The notes beneath the pieces were generated by a model. That model saw only the letters and a list, made by a program, of their open reading frames with translations. It did no database searches and was not told where the DNA came from. This document shows, in pieces, positions 44,455 to 54,678 of a DNA stretch of 64,000 nt (position 1 is its first letter; each line of letters opens with the position of its first letter). Both the position numbers and the translations under genes were made by a program. Origin of the DNA: Leishmania mexicana MHOM/GT/2001/U1103 (Eukaryota; Euglenozoa; Kinetoplastea; Trypanosomatida; Trypanosomatidae); contig NC_018328.1 in NCBI RefSeq assembly GCF_000234665.1, positions 558,001 through 622,000 of the forward strand, in the 5' to 3' direction.

Positions 44455-47400
44455 GTGCCAGAGCGAGACGTCGCTTGTGGGCTTGAGTGGATGTCTGCGC
44501 ATGTTCTATCCTTCCTTTTCGCTGACCATCTTCTCCCCCTTCCTCCACCGCCGCCCCCCAAATTTATGGACTCTTCTGCACGGCTGTGTGAATGTTTAGG
44601 ACAGCTATGCTGCTTCTTCAGCTGCCGGGTTGGGACACCACTGCTGCGTGGTTCCTTTGCGAAAGGGGTGGGGGGGTGGGGGGGGGCGTGGAAAGGACTC
44701 GCTGGACCACTCCCACAAGTCCCCCGCCTCCCCCCTCCCCCCTCCTCTTTCTCAGAGGCATAGCTTTCCACTTTTTCCCCATTTTTGGTGATCTTTTCGT
44801 TTGTGCCGAAATAGGATTCGGCCGTCTTTTCACTCTCCATCGATCACCGACTGTTGTCACAACGCGAATACGCACCTGCAGTTTTCAGCCTCGCTGGACC
44901 GTGCTCGACTGCCCCGCATTTCCCTCCTGCCCTTCTTTTCAAACCCTACCACCTCTCCCTAAACACGTATACAAACGTCGCAAACATCAACGCACACGGA
45001 CCCATCACCACCCATGCACCCATTCGTTTCTCTCTGGCGAGGGAGAGACAGAAAGGGGTGCGCACACACCCACACCACACCACACACGCAGAGAGAGAAG
45101 CAAGACAGAGGAGGAGGGGGGTACAAACGACGACATGCGTGTCCTATTTTCAGCTGCGCCACTCTCTCTCTCTCGCATCGCTTCTTTTTTTTTTTGCGTT
45201 CTCTCGCGTGTGTGTGTGTGTGTGTCTGTGTGCTCCGGCTCCCGTGTGGGAGCTCAACAACAACGTCAAGGCGAGGCTCTGTTATCTGTATCGCCCCTGA
45301 CATGATGCGGCTCGCTTCAGATCTTCCTCTTCTCTTTCGTTCTTGCTCATCCCCGCGCTAAAATAGTGCGTGCGTGTGCGTGTGCGTGTGCCATCTTCGT
45401 TTCACGCGTGATCTTTTCCCCCTCTTTACCTCCTCTCCGCGCTCGTGTGATTTTTTTCCCCTTTTGCCTAAAGGAGGCGCTTACGCATGTGTGTGTCTGT
45501 GTGTGCGCGTGTATTTGTGGCCACACACACGCTCTCTCTCCTCTCCTTTCACCATGTCATCTCCCACCTCCCACTTTGCTCTCGCCTTGCACCTTTCCAT
45601 TTCTTTTATTCGGCACAGTTGTCTTTGTCGATGCTCGATGCCTTCGTTCGTTCCTTCCTTCGTTTGTGTGTGTGTGTGTTTTGTCTGCCTGTATGCCACC
45701 CAACTTCCTCTCCGTCTCTCTTCTCTACGCTCGATCCTGCTGGTTCACTCACTCGCTCTCGCTGACCCGACTCGCCTCCGTTTGTGTGCTTTCCTTTTAC
45801 TCGAAGCACCGTTTTCCGGAGTCTTTTCCGGCTGCCCCTTCTTCTTTTGTTTACTTCGTTTTCGTTTTATCTCTCCTTTCTCTTTCACGTGTTTTGGTGT
45901 ACCGCACACCCTCCCTCTCTCTTTCCCTTTTTTTTTGAACATTAGCTTTCGTGGACAGAGCGGCGATCTCTAGTCCACCCTCCTCCCTCCTGGTCCGCGT
46001 CTCTCTCTCTCTCGCTCTCTTTCCACGGCCTTCGTTACGTGGGCACTGCGTGTGTCTAACCCCTTCTCCTCTCCGGCGGTTGTCTTTGGGCTCTTTGCCT
46101 TTTGGACGTGGATGTCCAATGCGGCGCAGACGATTGTTTATCCCTGCGTGTGCGTGTGTGTGTGTGTGCGTTTCCGCCTGTGCGCAGGGAGCTCTCTCTT
46201 TGATTGATCGTGTCCCTGTTGTCATCCACTGGTTCTTTTCTTCCGTTTGGCTCGTCCCCCCCTCCCCCCTCTGCCATCCACAACGGCGCTTTTTCAGCTG
46301 TTCTTCCCTCCCTTTTCATCTCCCTTTTTCTTTTCTTTGCCTCTCTACTCCGCCTCCTCGCCACCGTCACCCACTGATCAACCAGCCCCCCCTTCCCTTC
46401 CCTTCCCTTTTCTCCCACATCTTTGCCCTTTTTTTTCACGTGTTCGGCGCCCTTGATGAACACCTTCAGAGTGCGGGTATATGCGTGTTTGTGTGCGTGC
46501 GTGTGTGTGTGTGTGTATGTGCATGAGTATATATATATATACATATATGCGTGTATGCCCCCTCCCCCTCCCTGTGCGTGCTCGTATGCGTGCTGGCGTC
46601 GTGTAGTAAAGCGCTCAACGACAAGGAAGGAAAAGAACGGCCAGGCCGTCTTTCTGCATCCATGAGAGGGTGGAGGCGGAGCGGGGAGGGGGGGAGGTTC
46701 CTGCCGTAGGGCAATCGTGGACCTGGTCGTCGCATGCGCTGTCTTGCTCACATCGACTTCTCTGGATTTTCGTTATCGTTCCTTCTGCACGAAGCGGAAG
46801 ATCTGGTGAATGGGAGTGAGGGCGAGTGCACTGTCGGGTGCGTGTGTGTCGCTTGTCTCGGGAGTGACGCTCTCCTGCTTTATGAAGACAAGCGCACCCA
46901 CACCACGGGGGGGGGGCTGTGATCGGTCCTCTCGCCTGCTGCTGCGAGCCGCGCGCTCTCGTCCGCCTCTTGATCTTGCTTATGTGTGACGCTCTTGCTG
47001 CCTTTCACCCCCTTCTCTCGTCTCTGTGCTCCCACTTTGCCCCTCTCTGCTGTTTCTGCTCTCTCTGTGTGTGTGCGTGTGTGCCATCCGCAGTGTCGTC
47101 GTCTCTCATCTCTTGTTCTCCTGCTTGCCGCACACCGGCACATGCCCCCCCCCCCCCCCCCCGCACACACCTTTCCTCCGGACCCTCACTCACTCGCACA
47201 GCTGAAGAGCCGTAACGCCCCGCTCGCCTTCACACACACACACACACGCACGCAAACCGTAATTGAACGCAGCACACCATACAAGAACAGCCTAGCGCAA
47301 CTCCGAGAGGACAACCCGCTCCTCCCTCCGGCCGGTGCACAGCCGAAGGAGAGGCCGCAGAGCGGGGCGAGGGTGCGGTACGCATACACACGCCAGCGGC

Positions 47401-47683
47401 ATCAAGAGAGGCGAACAAGGGGAGAGATTGAGGCGTGTGAGGGGACGTGTTAGGGACTGTCTCTCAAAGTGCCGTCGTCTGTGCGTGCGTGTAAATCCAT
47501 CGTCAAGGGAAGCACAGTGCCACAACACCCATATCCTCCGCCCAAAGCGTTGCATACACACGCAGGCGCCCGTTTGTGCCAGCACTTGAACGAACGACGA
47601 ACACCGAAGAGGAGGAGGAAGAGGCTGGCTGGCTGCACCGGGAATATTGTCGCGACAGAAGCAGGGACGTGCACTTGGCAACC

Positions 47684-48874
47684 ATGATTCTGGAAGGCGC
47701 GCCGGTGACGGGGCTGACGCTGCTCATCTCTACCGCGTCATCCACAATGGTTCGAGGTCAGTACACGCGTTACCGTAGCATGGCCTTTGCTCCAGACACG
47801 CTGGCGGCCCCCCTCACCTGCTTCGCGTTGGCAAAGCGTCTCCTGCTGCAGAGCATTCCCATAGGCCCACTCGGCATCTCTGTCGTGGATATCGTTCTCG
47901 CCATCAACCTGCTCTACCAGTTTCGCACGCTGGAGCGGCGGTGGGGGTCCAACACGTACATGGCGTTTCTCTTTACGTCAGCTGTACTTGGCGTGTGCGC
48001 TGTCCAGTTTTTCGTCACGGAGAGCGGGTCGAAGCAGCTATCCATCGACGCTGTCCGCATCCTTTCTGCTGCCGGCACCATTGTTCCTTTGTCGGCGCTA
48101 CTCACGTGCTACCTTCGCGAGGTGCCCTCGCGGTCGACGTTGGCGATGCGCATCCCCGGCACGAACTTCACTATTTCAGAAAAGGCGCTGACACTTCTAC
48201 CGCTAATCAAGCTCGTGCTGAGCCCTAGCACGCAGCTGCAGGCGCAGACGTTCCGCCGGGCGGCGGTGGAGGTCGATGTTGGAGTATGGACACGATTGTG
48301 GTTCGCCCTCATCGGCGCTATCTTTGCCATTATGTCCACGCGCTCGCGTGCCGTGCGGTGGTGGCTGACGGCCTTCACTCGCTACATATGCCGCCCGCTG
48401 CTGCGTTTCTTGAGGCCTCTGACAGACGTCCTGTTTGGGCCGTTGTTCACCGTGGACCACGCCAAGCCGCGGAACGTGCGGCACCACCAGGGTGGCAACG
48501 GGAGCTTTCAACTGGGCATCGGCGGCGCTCGCGCCGGCTTCGATGGCGCTGACGACGCAGGTGTCGTAAACGGTGGTCAATACGTGGTGGAGAGCCTGAC
48601 AGGTGGTGACGCACTGCAGGAGGTGCGTGCCCGCATGCGCGCGCGGCGCCACGGGGCGCAACAGCAGCAGCAGGGTTTACGGGGTGGAGCCGTGGCCGCT
48701 GGCACGGCTGCCCAAGCGCGGCGCCGCAGCCCGCAGGAGGAGGCGGCAAGGAACGAGGCGATTGCGACCGTAGAGGCAATTGGCCTCGGCGCGTCACGTG
48801 ACGAGATCATTGCCGCGCTGGACATGACGGGCGGCAACCTTGAGATGGCTGTGCAGATCCTTCTGGGCAGCTAA
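47684..48874 (+). CDS. UBAC2-like rhomboid pseudoprotease with UBA domain
   Basis: Encodes 396 residues. ATG 47684 lies in a good context (ACCATGA) and opens the hydrophobic domain. The first 220 residues carry several predicted membrane helices (about 62-80, 91-111, 122-143, 203-218, and possibly 40-50 and 166-180) with a rhomboid-like layout, including the loop LYQFRTLERRWGSNTYMAF. The catalytic GxSG serine motif of active rhomboids is not seen. A basic, Gln-rich linker leads to a C-terminal UBA domain (about 350-396; AIATVEAIGLGASRDEIIAALDMTGGNLEMAVQILL). Rhomboid-like plus UBA is the architecture of UBAC2, an ER membrane protein that takes part in ER-associated degradation and UBXD8 trafficking in animals. 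An ER quality-control role is inferred. Confidence 0.85.
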   Translation: MILEGAPVTGLTLLISTASSTMVRGQYTRYRSMAFAPDTLAAPLTCFALAKRLLLQSIPIGPLGISVVDIVLAINLLYQFRTLERRWGSNTYMAFLFTSAVLGVCAVQFFVTESGSKQLSIDAVRILSAAGTIVPLSALLTCYLREVPSRSTLAMRIPGTNFTISEKALTLLPLIKLVLSPSTQLQAQTFRRAAVEVDVGVWTRLWFALIGAIFAIMSTRSRAVRWWLTAFTRYICRPLLRFLRPLTDVLFGPLFTVDHAKPRNVRHHQGGNGSFQLGIGGARAGFDGADDAGVVNGGQYVVESLTGGDALQEVRARMRARRHGAQQQQQGLRGGAVAAGTAAQARRRSPQEEAARNEAIATVEAIGLGASRDEIIAALDMTGGNLEMAVQILLGS

Positions 48875-49668
48875 AACGCGCTGAGTAACCCCTGTGATCG
48901 CCACCACCCCATGCCTGAACGCGTTCTTTATACCTCCCGCGGTGACGTTGCTCTAGCAGCTCTGCCATGACTGGGATTGTTCTTGGGCGCTAGCGTTGCC
49001 CCCTCCGGCTCTCCCCCCGTGCTCTCTTGATGCGCTCCCCTCCCTCTCTCCTTTCTCTCACCCGCTGTGCGCGGTGTGCGGCCACACACTGGTATTGCCC
49101 TGACCCCGCCCTGAACCTCTATTCAACATCGCTCCCCGCCCTCTCAATGGCCCACCCCTGAAGCGAAAAAAAAGCAAAAGCCAACATCCTCATCTGTGTG
49201 ATCTGTATGTGCTGGTGCACGTGTGCGCGTGTGCCGCTAATATACCCTTCGCCCCCCTTGTCTGCATGTCCCCCTCCTCTGTCTGAGCGTCTCTCGCTCT
49301 CCGCACGTGTGTGTGCGTGTGCGTGCGTGCATGCCTCCCTCTCTCCATCTCGACGCATGTGTGTGAGGCGTCAAGGAAGTGGCTCGTCAATCGTTCGCTC
49401 AAAACATTTTGTCCTTTTCTACCGCTTTTCCTCGCCGTCTCGAACATTGCAGCGCACAGAAGCCCAACGACCGTCATCGTGTTTCCGCCCACGTGCCCAT
49501 GCCACACGGGCGCGCGTGTGTCACGTGTCTGTCTTCGTGAGCCTCTCTCTCTCGCTGCGTCTGTGTGCGCCGCGGAAGCGCGGTGCTCCATTCCCCCTCC
49601 CCCACACAGACCTACACACTCACCCAAGAGGCAGAGGCGTACAAGGCGCCCGCTGAAAAGGAGCCCTC
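48875..49668. other. intergenic spacer / UTRs
   Basis: No gene seen. 3' UTR of the UBAC2-like gene, then pyrimidine-rich sequence with the acceptor candidate listed at 49408-49452. Confidence 0.6.
49408..49452 (+). promoter_or_regulatory. polypyrimidine tract and candidate spliced-leader acceptor
   Basis: A T/C-rich tract ends in CGAACATTGCAG with AG at 49451-49452, about 215 bases before the start codon at 49669. The only strong acceptor in this spacer. Confidence 0.45.
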
Positions 49669-51339
49669 ATGGACGTTGCCATCGCGCAGCTACGCGGGTG
49701 CCTCGAGGAGCTTCTCGCCTATTACCCACACGTGCTGCGCAACGTGTTCGAGGCAGAGCCCTCACCGCTGGCCGCACCCGAACTGCCCCAGAAGCAGCCG
49801 CACGACTCCTCGGCGCTAGCGGATGTCATTGAGGGTTTCCTGACGGAGCTCACCAGAATCCTCTCCATTGGCCTCTGCGATGACGACCCCGGACTGTGGT
49901 CGGTGCTAGAGCTGCTGGAGTGCGTGCCAGACCGCATGCAGGCGGTCGCCAAGGCGACAGCAACATCAACGGAGACGGCCGCCCCGGGTAAGCACAGAGC
50001 GCAAGAGCCGCTACAACAACTGCAGCGGTTCCGCTTTGCGTCCCAGCTGGTTTACCTGGTGCGGAGCGCGTTTCCTGCTACTGCACCCGCAGTGTGGGTG
50101 CGAATTCTTCTTCGCTTGACACTCAATCAAGGGTGTCTCCTGGCGGCCCTTGAGCTGCTCCGGGAGTGGTGCTGGTCAGAGCTGCTCATGTTCTACGCTG
50201 CTAGTGACGGAGACCGTAGAAACGGTGCGGCGGGCTCAGCACCGTCTGTGGCGTTATTGGTGCAGTCTAATAGCGACAGCAACGTATGGAGCTCGTTTGT
50301 TGCCGCTATCGCGCCAGTGGCGGGTCCACCAGTGGCTGAGATCGCAGCCGGTGCGCCGAAGGTGGCTGCCCAGCCCTTTCACCTGCAGCTTCTCGTCCCC
50401 GGGCTCGACGATAGCGGTGCGGCCTCACGTGCCTACTACACACAGGTGGAGAACTACGCGTGCGGTCGCCAGCCCACACGACCGTCCGCACTGGCGTGCT
50501 ATCGCGCTGCTCTCCGGCAGCATTCCAGCTCAGCGCGGAAGGTCGACAGCTCTTTTCGTGCTGCCTCCCCAGAGGAAGGCGCTGCGTCCTCTCCGCAGCT
50601 CAGCCCTCACCCCGCCGAGCAGCTCGTTCTGCGAGTGGAGTCGCTGCCGGTCGACCGTTGCAGCGCATCAGCAAAGGGAGCAGCGCCCGTCTCGAGGGGC
50701 AATGTGTCGTACGACTCCTCGTCCACCTTGTCATCACACCCCATGACGCAGAGGTCGCTCTCCTCCGTGCACCGGCAACAACTCCGAGGCGCGAAGAAGC
50801 GCCGGCGAAGGCATCCCTCGCTCTCCACAACGGGGACAGTAGTGCTTGACGAGGACGCAGTGGAGCTGCCAACGTCGGAGGGCCAAACAGGCACCGACAC
50901 CAACGACAACACCTGTAGCGTCGCTGAGGTGGCGCTGCAAACATCCACGGTGGTGACAGAGGCTCTGGAGTGCCTTGGCCCTCCAGAGGCGCCAGGGAAG
51001 GCGGCAACTTCACACAAGGAGGATGACGCTTTTCAGGATGATGACCCGCAGGTGGCACCGACGGTGGATGAGACTGGAGCCGCTCAAGCAGCGAGTAGGG
51101 CCCTCGATACCGCCTTGACAGAGTCACCTGCTGCCGCCCCTCACCGCTTATCTCCAGCGCTGCGCGCGGCTGAATCGCCTTACGGGACTCTCGATTCCTC
51201 GTCTGCCCCCGCGCCTTCTCTGGAGCTAAGCAACCTCCGACACCGCTTGTGGCTGTGCTGGTTAGCTGTTGTGACGCACGCTGAGTCTGAGGAGCGGATA
51301 CGTATCGCCGTGCGTGACGTGGATGCAAACATCTCGTAG
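49669..51339 (+). CDS. RUN-domain-like protein
   Basis: Encodes 556 residues from ATG 49669. Residues about 55-180 resemble a RUN domain: an N-terminal helix (VIEGFLTELTRILSIGL), then the LWSVLELLECVP block, a long helix (RFRFASQLVYLVRSAFP) and the characteristic later part VWVRILLRLTLNQGCLLAALELL...ELLMFYAAS. RUN domains bind small GTPases of the Rab/Rap type and link vesicles to motors or autophagy factors. The region 270-510 is Ser/Ala/Thr-rich and probably disordered, and a final helix (LRHRLWLCWLAVVTHAESEERIRIAV) closes the protein. The RUN call is by pattern and not certain; other all-helical domains are possible. Confidence 0.7.
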   Translation: MDVAIAQLRGCLEELLAYYPHVLRNVFEAEPSPLAAPELPQKQPHDSSALADVIEGFLTELTRILSIGLCDDDPGLWSVLELLECVPDRMQAVAKATATSTETAAPGKHRAQEPLQQLQRFRFASQLVYLVRSAFPATAPAVWVRILLRLTLNQGCLLAALELLREWCWSELLMFYAASDGDRRNGAAGSAPSVALLVQSNSDSNVWSSFVAAIAPVAGPPVAEIAAGAPKVAAQPFHLQLLVPGLDDSGAASRAYYTQVENYACGRQPTRPSALACYRAALRQHSSSARKVDSSFRAASPEEGAASSPQLSPHPAEQLVLRVESLPVDRCSASAKGAAPVSRGNVSYDSSSTLSSHPMTQRSLSSVHRQQLRGAKKRRRRHPSLSTTGTVVLDEDAVELPTSEGQTGTDTNDNTCSVAEVALQTSTVVTEALECLGPPEAPGKAATSHKEDDAFQDDDPQVAPTVDETGAAQAASRALDTALTESPAAAPHRLSPALRAAESPYGTLDSSSAPAPSLELSNLRHRLWLCWLAVVTHAESEERIRIAVRDVDANIS

Positions 51340-51934
51340 AGGAGGACTGCCCCCGATGGCAACGCAAGAGGCGGAAGAAGCGAGAAGGCCTACCCACGAC
51401 AACCACGTCACCTTTCTCTGTGTGTGTGGTCGATGTGCGGTGATGTTCGAAAGCCGTTTTTTGTCGCCTGTGCCGCCGCCTCCCCGCCAACATCTCCGCT
51501 GTGGATTATCCGCGTTATCTTCTGTCTGCTGCTTTCTCTCCCCCTCTCTCTGTGCTGGTGTCGTACAACCGCCTTCTCCCTCTTCTGCTTATCCGCCATT
51601 AAAAGGGATTTATATGCATGTGTATATGTATGTGTGTGGTGTGTGTGTGAGGTCATGAACCACCAGCTTTGCCGGCTAGCTCGTGCGACGGAATCTCTCT
51701 GAGGCAGCAAGGCGAAAAGAGAAGGACGTGCCAAAGGCGGTGGCAACACGCGAGATCTACACGAGGGGCAGAGACCTTACACGTGCCCACCTCCCCATGC
51801 ACACATACACATACGCGTACCTAAAAGACGGGCGATACGTGGTTCTTTGGTCCGCTTGTGCCTGCAAGCACTCGAATCTCTCCGTCTTTGTGTACTTCTG
51901 ACCATTGCCTTCTCCCCCTCCTCTCTCTCCGTGG

Positions 51935-52194
51935 ATGGTTGGCACAGACGCGAGAAGCTGTCGCACCATCGCCAAGGCATCACCGTACAAGAAGGCGGAG
52001 CGGTGAACAGGCACCGAAAACCAGACGAAAGGAAATCTGATAAGGACCCCTTGAGGAGTACAACGGCAGTAGCAGTGGACGCCTTGAATGGCGTCATCTA
52101 CTCAGTCGCATGCGATGCCGCCTTCCCCTTGCCCTCTACAGAAGATATGCGTAACGACCTCCCAGAGATAGATCTGCCGTCCATCTTCATGTAG
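51935..52194 (+). pseudogene. possible remnant of a small protein gene
   Basis: From ATG 51935 a frame runs 23 codons (MVGTDARSCRTIAKASPYKK...) to a TGA at 52004-52006. The neighbouring frame, lacking an upstream ATG, continues with protein-like sequence (DKDPLRSTTAVAVDALNGV, then MRNDLPEIDLPSIFM) to a TAG at 52192-52194. A single frameshift near 51990-52000 would join them into about 86 codons. Against this, the nearest acceptor AG after the pyrimidine tract (51946-51947) falls inside the ORF. It may be chance; I do not recognise any family. Confidence 0.2.
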
Positions 52195-52448
52195 ACACCT
52201 GATGTTGTGGCTCTCCTTCTCACTCCTCGTTGCGCATGCGTCGCCGTGCTGAGTTCAACCCGTGCACACGGCTAACGGTACAATCAGTCCCTCCCTCCAT
52301 GTACTTCAGGATCCTTTCGTCCCCAGCACTACCAGATGCTCCGAAGACCACCCTCTTCCTCTTTGCTTCTTCCCTCCCGCACACTTGGACATACGTCAGA
52401 GCTCACTCAAGCGCCTGAAACACACGCACCCCCCCCACACACACAGTC

Positions 52449-52491
52449 CACTCATATTTCTCCTGCCCTTTTCTCTCCTCTGACTCGTCAG
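52449..52491 (+). promoter_or_regulatory. polypyrimidine tract and candidate spliced-leader acceptor
   Basis: A long T/C tract ends CTGACTCGTCAG with AG at 52490-52491, only 7 bases before the ATG at 52499. It supports the small ORF being a genuine mRNA with a very short 5' UTR. Confidence 0.5.
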
Positions 52492-52498
52492 CTCGACT

Positions 52499-52690
52499 AT
52501 GTCCAGAAGCCAGCAGATCAACGATAACATCGCCGAGGCCATGCGCCGCGCCGACAACGCGGCTGCGGAGTGCCCGACGGAGGAGTCCCATTCTGAATCT
52601 GGGGCGACTCTGCAGCAGCAGCAGAACGAGGCCGCCGCCGAGGCCATGCGCCGCGCGGATGTGGCCTACACGATGGATGATGATATCTAG
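52499..52690 (+). CDS. small protein with duplicated AEAMRRAD motif
   Basis: Encodes 63 residues. The ATG follows a strong polypyrimidine-AG site at 7 bases. Codons are GC-rich and coding-like, and the frame ends in TAG. The octapeptide AEAMRRAD occurs twice, at residues 12-19 and 47-54. The DNA beneath it is identical for at least 20 bases (52532-52551 and 52637-52656), then diverges at synonymous or near positions. Between them lies an acidic, Ser/Gln-rich linker with QQQQ, and the C-terminus is acidic (MDDDI). Both motifs are predicted amphipathic helices. No known family is recognised; it could be a small regulatory or scaffold protein. Its shortness keeps some doubt, but the acceptor, composition and repeat all argue for a real gene. 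Confidence 0.65.
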   Translation: MSRSQQINDNIAEAMRRADNAAAECPTEESHSESGATLQQQQNEAAAEAMRRADVAYTMDDDI

Positions 52691-54032
52691 AAGAATAAAG
52701 GGAGAGAGCGTGCGGCGGTTGTGACGGTGCTCGTGAGCGGCGGCGACAGATTACTCGGGCTGGACAATCATGAAGAGTCGCATAAACAGTCACACCCGCA
52801 CCCGGACTCCCCCTACCACTGAGGGCTCCCTAAGCACCTCCTGCGCTCTGTTCCTCTACCCCATTCACCTGGGCCTCTCTCCTTACTTCCGCCCTCTGCA
52901 CTCTGCTGGACAGCACGTGCATCCCACGTATGCCACGGGATTGCGGCTCCACTGGACGTGAGCGGACGACGACGACGGTGGTGGGGGAGGGTGAGGGTGA
53001 ATGTGAGGGTGGCGATGGGGGTACATTCATGGCACGCCCCAGTTGCGGTACGACGTTATATGTATATGTGCAAGCACATTGGTGTGGCTTCCATTATGTT
53101 TACCCCCTCTCCCCTCTCTCTTATTATATGAATGCTCCCCATGTGTGCTCTTCGCTTGCTTTTTTTGTTTTCGTGCGCTTGATTGATCCTCTCCTGCCAC
53201 GCCGCCACGCACCCGCGTCTGGTGCGTGGAGCCGCCCTCTCCTGCCGCCCTTTCCCCCTTTTTCCTTCCTTTCCTTCCTCTCTCTTCTTCCGGTCTCATG
53301 CCGACAGGAACGCTCCCCTCCCCCTCCCCACCTCCGCGCCTCTTCACCCGAGCCCCAGCGCGCAGTTGGAGGCGGTCGTAAGCGGAGGATGGAAGGATGC
53401 GCCTAAACCACATGCAGCGGTGTGCGCCTCTTGGGGGACATGTCTGCACACACGCGTACTGACACACATGCGCAGGCACAGGCCGCCACCATCACAAGTG
53501 AGAAAGAAAAAGGAGGTAACGGGAATGGCGCAACTCACGCCCAACCGCAGTTGTGCGGTCGCGCCACGTCAGTGACAGGAGCGAGAGAGAGGGAAGGAGA
53601 GCGAGGGCGCGCGCGGTTCGCGAGAAACCAAGTGTGCGCGTGTGTGCAGACCTTCTTCGCTTCTTGCCCCCTTTTTTGTTTTTGCCCTCTTCTCGCCCTC
53701 CTTGACAGTGTCCGCTCCGTCATTGCCTCACGCCTATCGAAGATGTGTGCGAACTGCCGATATTGGGCGTGGGAGCAGAATACCAGCTAGAAGAAGCGAA
53801 GCGCTTTTGCTTTGTATGCTACGCGGCAACACACGACTGACAGCCCGCACCTATCGCAAGAGCGCGCGGGTTTCGCCGCTATGTTTGTCGACCCTTCAAG
53901 AACCCCTACCCGTATCCTTTCCGTTTCTTCTCACCTTAAAGTCCACCTCATGCCTACGTGTGCTTGTGCCTGACAGTCACTCGCCAGCAGAACCAAGCAT
54001 ACCAACGCTCGCGCGTGCACACACACACACAC

Positions 54033-54086
<54 letters not shown>

Positions 54087-54134
54087 CCGCCTCAAGCGGC
54101 ACACACGCAACGTTTTCCCTCGTACGCACAGACT
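52691..54134. other. intergenic spacer / UTRs
   Basis: No gene seen in 1.4 kb. Mixed and pyrimidine-rich sequence, ending in a 68-base CA tract just before the RBX1 gene. Confidence 0.6.
54018..54085. repeat. (CA)n microsatellite, 68 bp
   Basis: CA repeat with one G interruption (54037), ending 49 bases before the RBX1 start codon. Confidence 0.95.
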
Positions 54135-54494
54135 ATGTCAGCTGAACCCACTTCCACCACTGCCGCTGCTTCCAATGCAGCACCACCACAAACTTCAATG
54201 CCGGGAGACCGGCAACTCTTCACCGTGGAAGAGTTTTACCCGGTCTACTTCTCTGCCTGGGAGCGCGAGACGGGTCTGTGTAGCATCTGCTGCAACCAAG
54301 TCGAGGGGCCGTGCGTCGTGTGCCAGAGCAACGCGGAGGCCACCTCGGCGGAGTGCAGCATCACATGGGGCGAGTGCGGCCATGCCTTCCATACCCATTG
54401 CATTGAGAAATGGCTGAAGACGCGGCCGGTGTGCCCCCTCGACAACAAGGAGTGGAAGGACCGCTCAGACTGGAACACCTCCGCCACCGTATAG
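54135..54494 (+). CDS. RBX1: RBX1/ROC1 RING-H2 subunit of cullin-RING ubiquitin ligases
   Basis: Encodes 119 residues; ATG 54135 gives a short Ser/Thr/Ala-rich N-terminus before the conserved core. All twelve positions expected to bind the three zinc ions of RBX1 are present: Cys49, Cys52, Cys60, Cys63, Cys74, Cys81, His83, His86, His88, Cys89, Cys100 and Asp103. The motifs WGECGHAFHTHC and WLKTRPVCPLDNKEW match RBX1 and distinguish it from APC11, which has Cys at the Asp position and a different tail. RBX1 pairs with cullins and recruits the E2 enzyme and NEDD8 pathway. N-terminal FTVEEFYPVYFSAWE would be the strand that inserts into the cullin. A candidate acceptor AG (54130-54131) lies only 3 bases before the ATG, so an upstream one is also possible. 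Confidence 0.95.
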   Translation: MSAEPTSTTAAASNAAPPQTSMPGDRQLFTVEEFYPVYFSAWERETGLCSICCNQVEGPCVVCQSNAEATSAECSITWGECGHAFHTHCIEKWLKTRPVCPLDNKEWKDRSDWNTSATV

Positions 54495-54578
54495 AAGAGG
54501 GAGGTGCAACGGGTTGGGGGTGGGGAGGAGGAGGGAGAGAATGAGAAAGGGCATGCGTGTGTGGGTGTGGGTGGGCAA

Positions 54579-54678
54579 NNNNNNNNNNNNNNNNNNNNNN
54601 NNNNNNNNNNNNNNNNNNNNNNNNNNNNNNNNNNNNNNNNNNNNNNNNNNNNNNNNNNNNNNNNNNNNNNNNNNNNNN
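54579..54678. other. assembly gap (100 N)
   Basis: Exactly 100 N, followed directly by TGG and a C19 homopolymer, which likely stopped assembly. The real gap size is unknown. Confidence 0.99.

Larger units (their letters stand above)
39386..47683. other. 8.3-kb gene-poor region downstream of the RNA-binding protein
   Basis: No convincing CDS. Pyrimidine- and CA/TG-rich DNA dominates, with many Ser/Pro/Leu or Thr-His artefact frames. It contains a 29-bp perfect hairpin (40253-40322), a retroposon-like block (41530-42660), a purine patch (43470-43570), a CTCTTC array (44136-44162), a second long hairpin (44381-44454), TA tracts (42940-42953, 46527-46546) and a long C run (47142-47161). An acceptor candidate for the next gene is GTGCCATCCGCAG (AG 47092-47093), but later ones are possible. 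Confidence 0.6.
51340..52498. other. intergenic spacer with a possible broken small ORF
   Basis: Mostly UTR-like DNA. A segment at 51935-52194 reads protein-like across two frames and is listed separately. The spacer ends in a strong polypyrimidine-AG site for the 63-residue gene. Confidence 0.5.
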
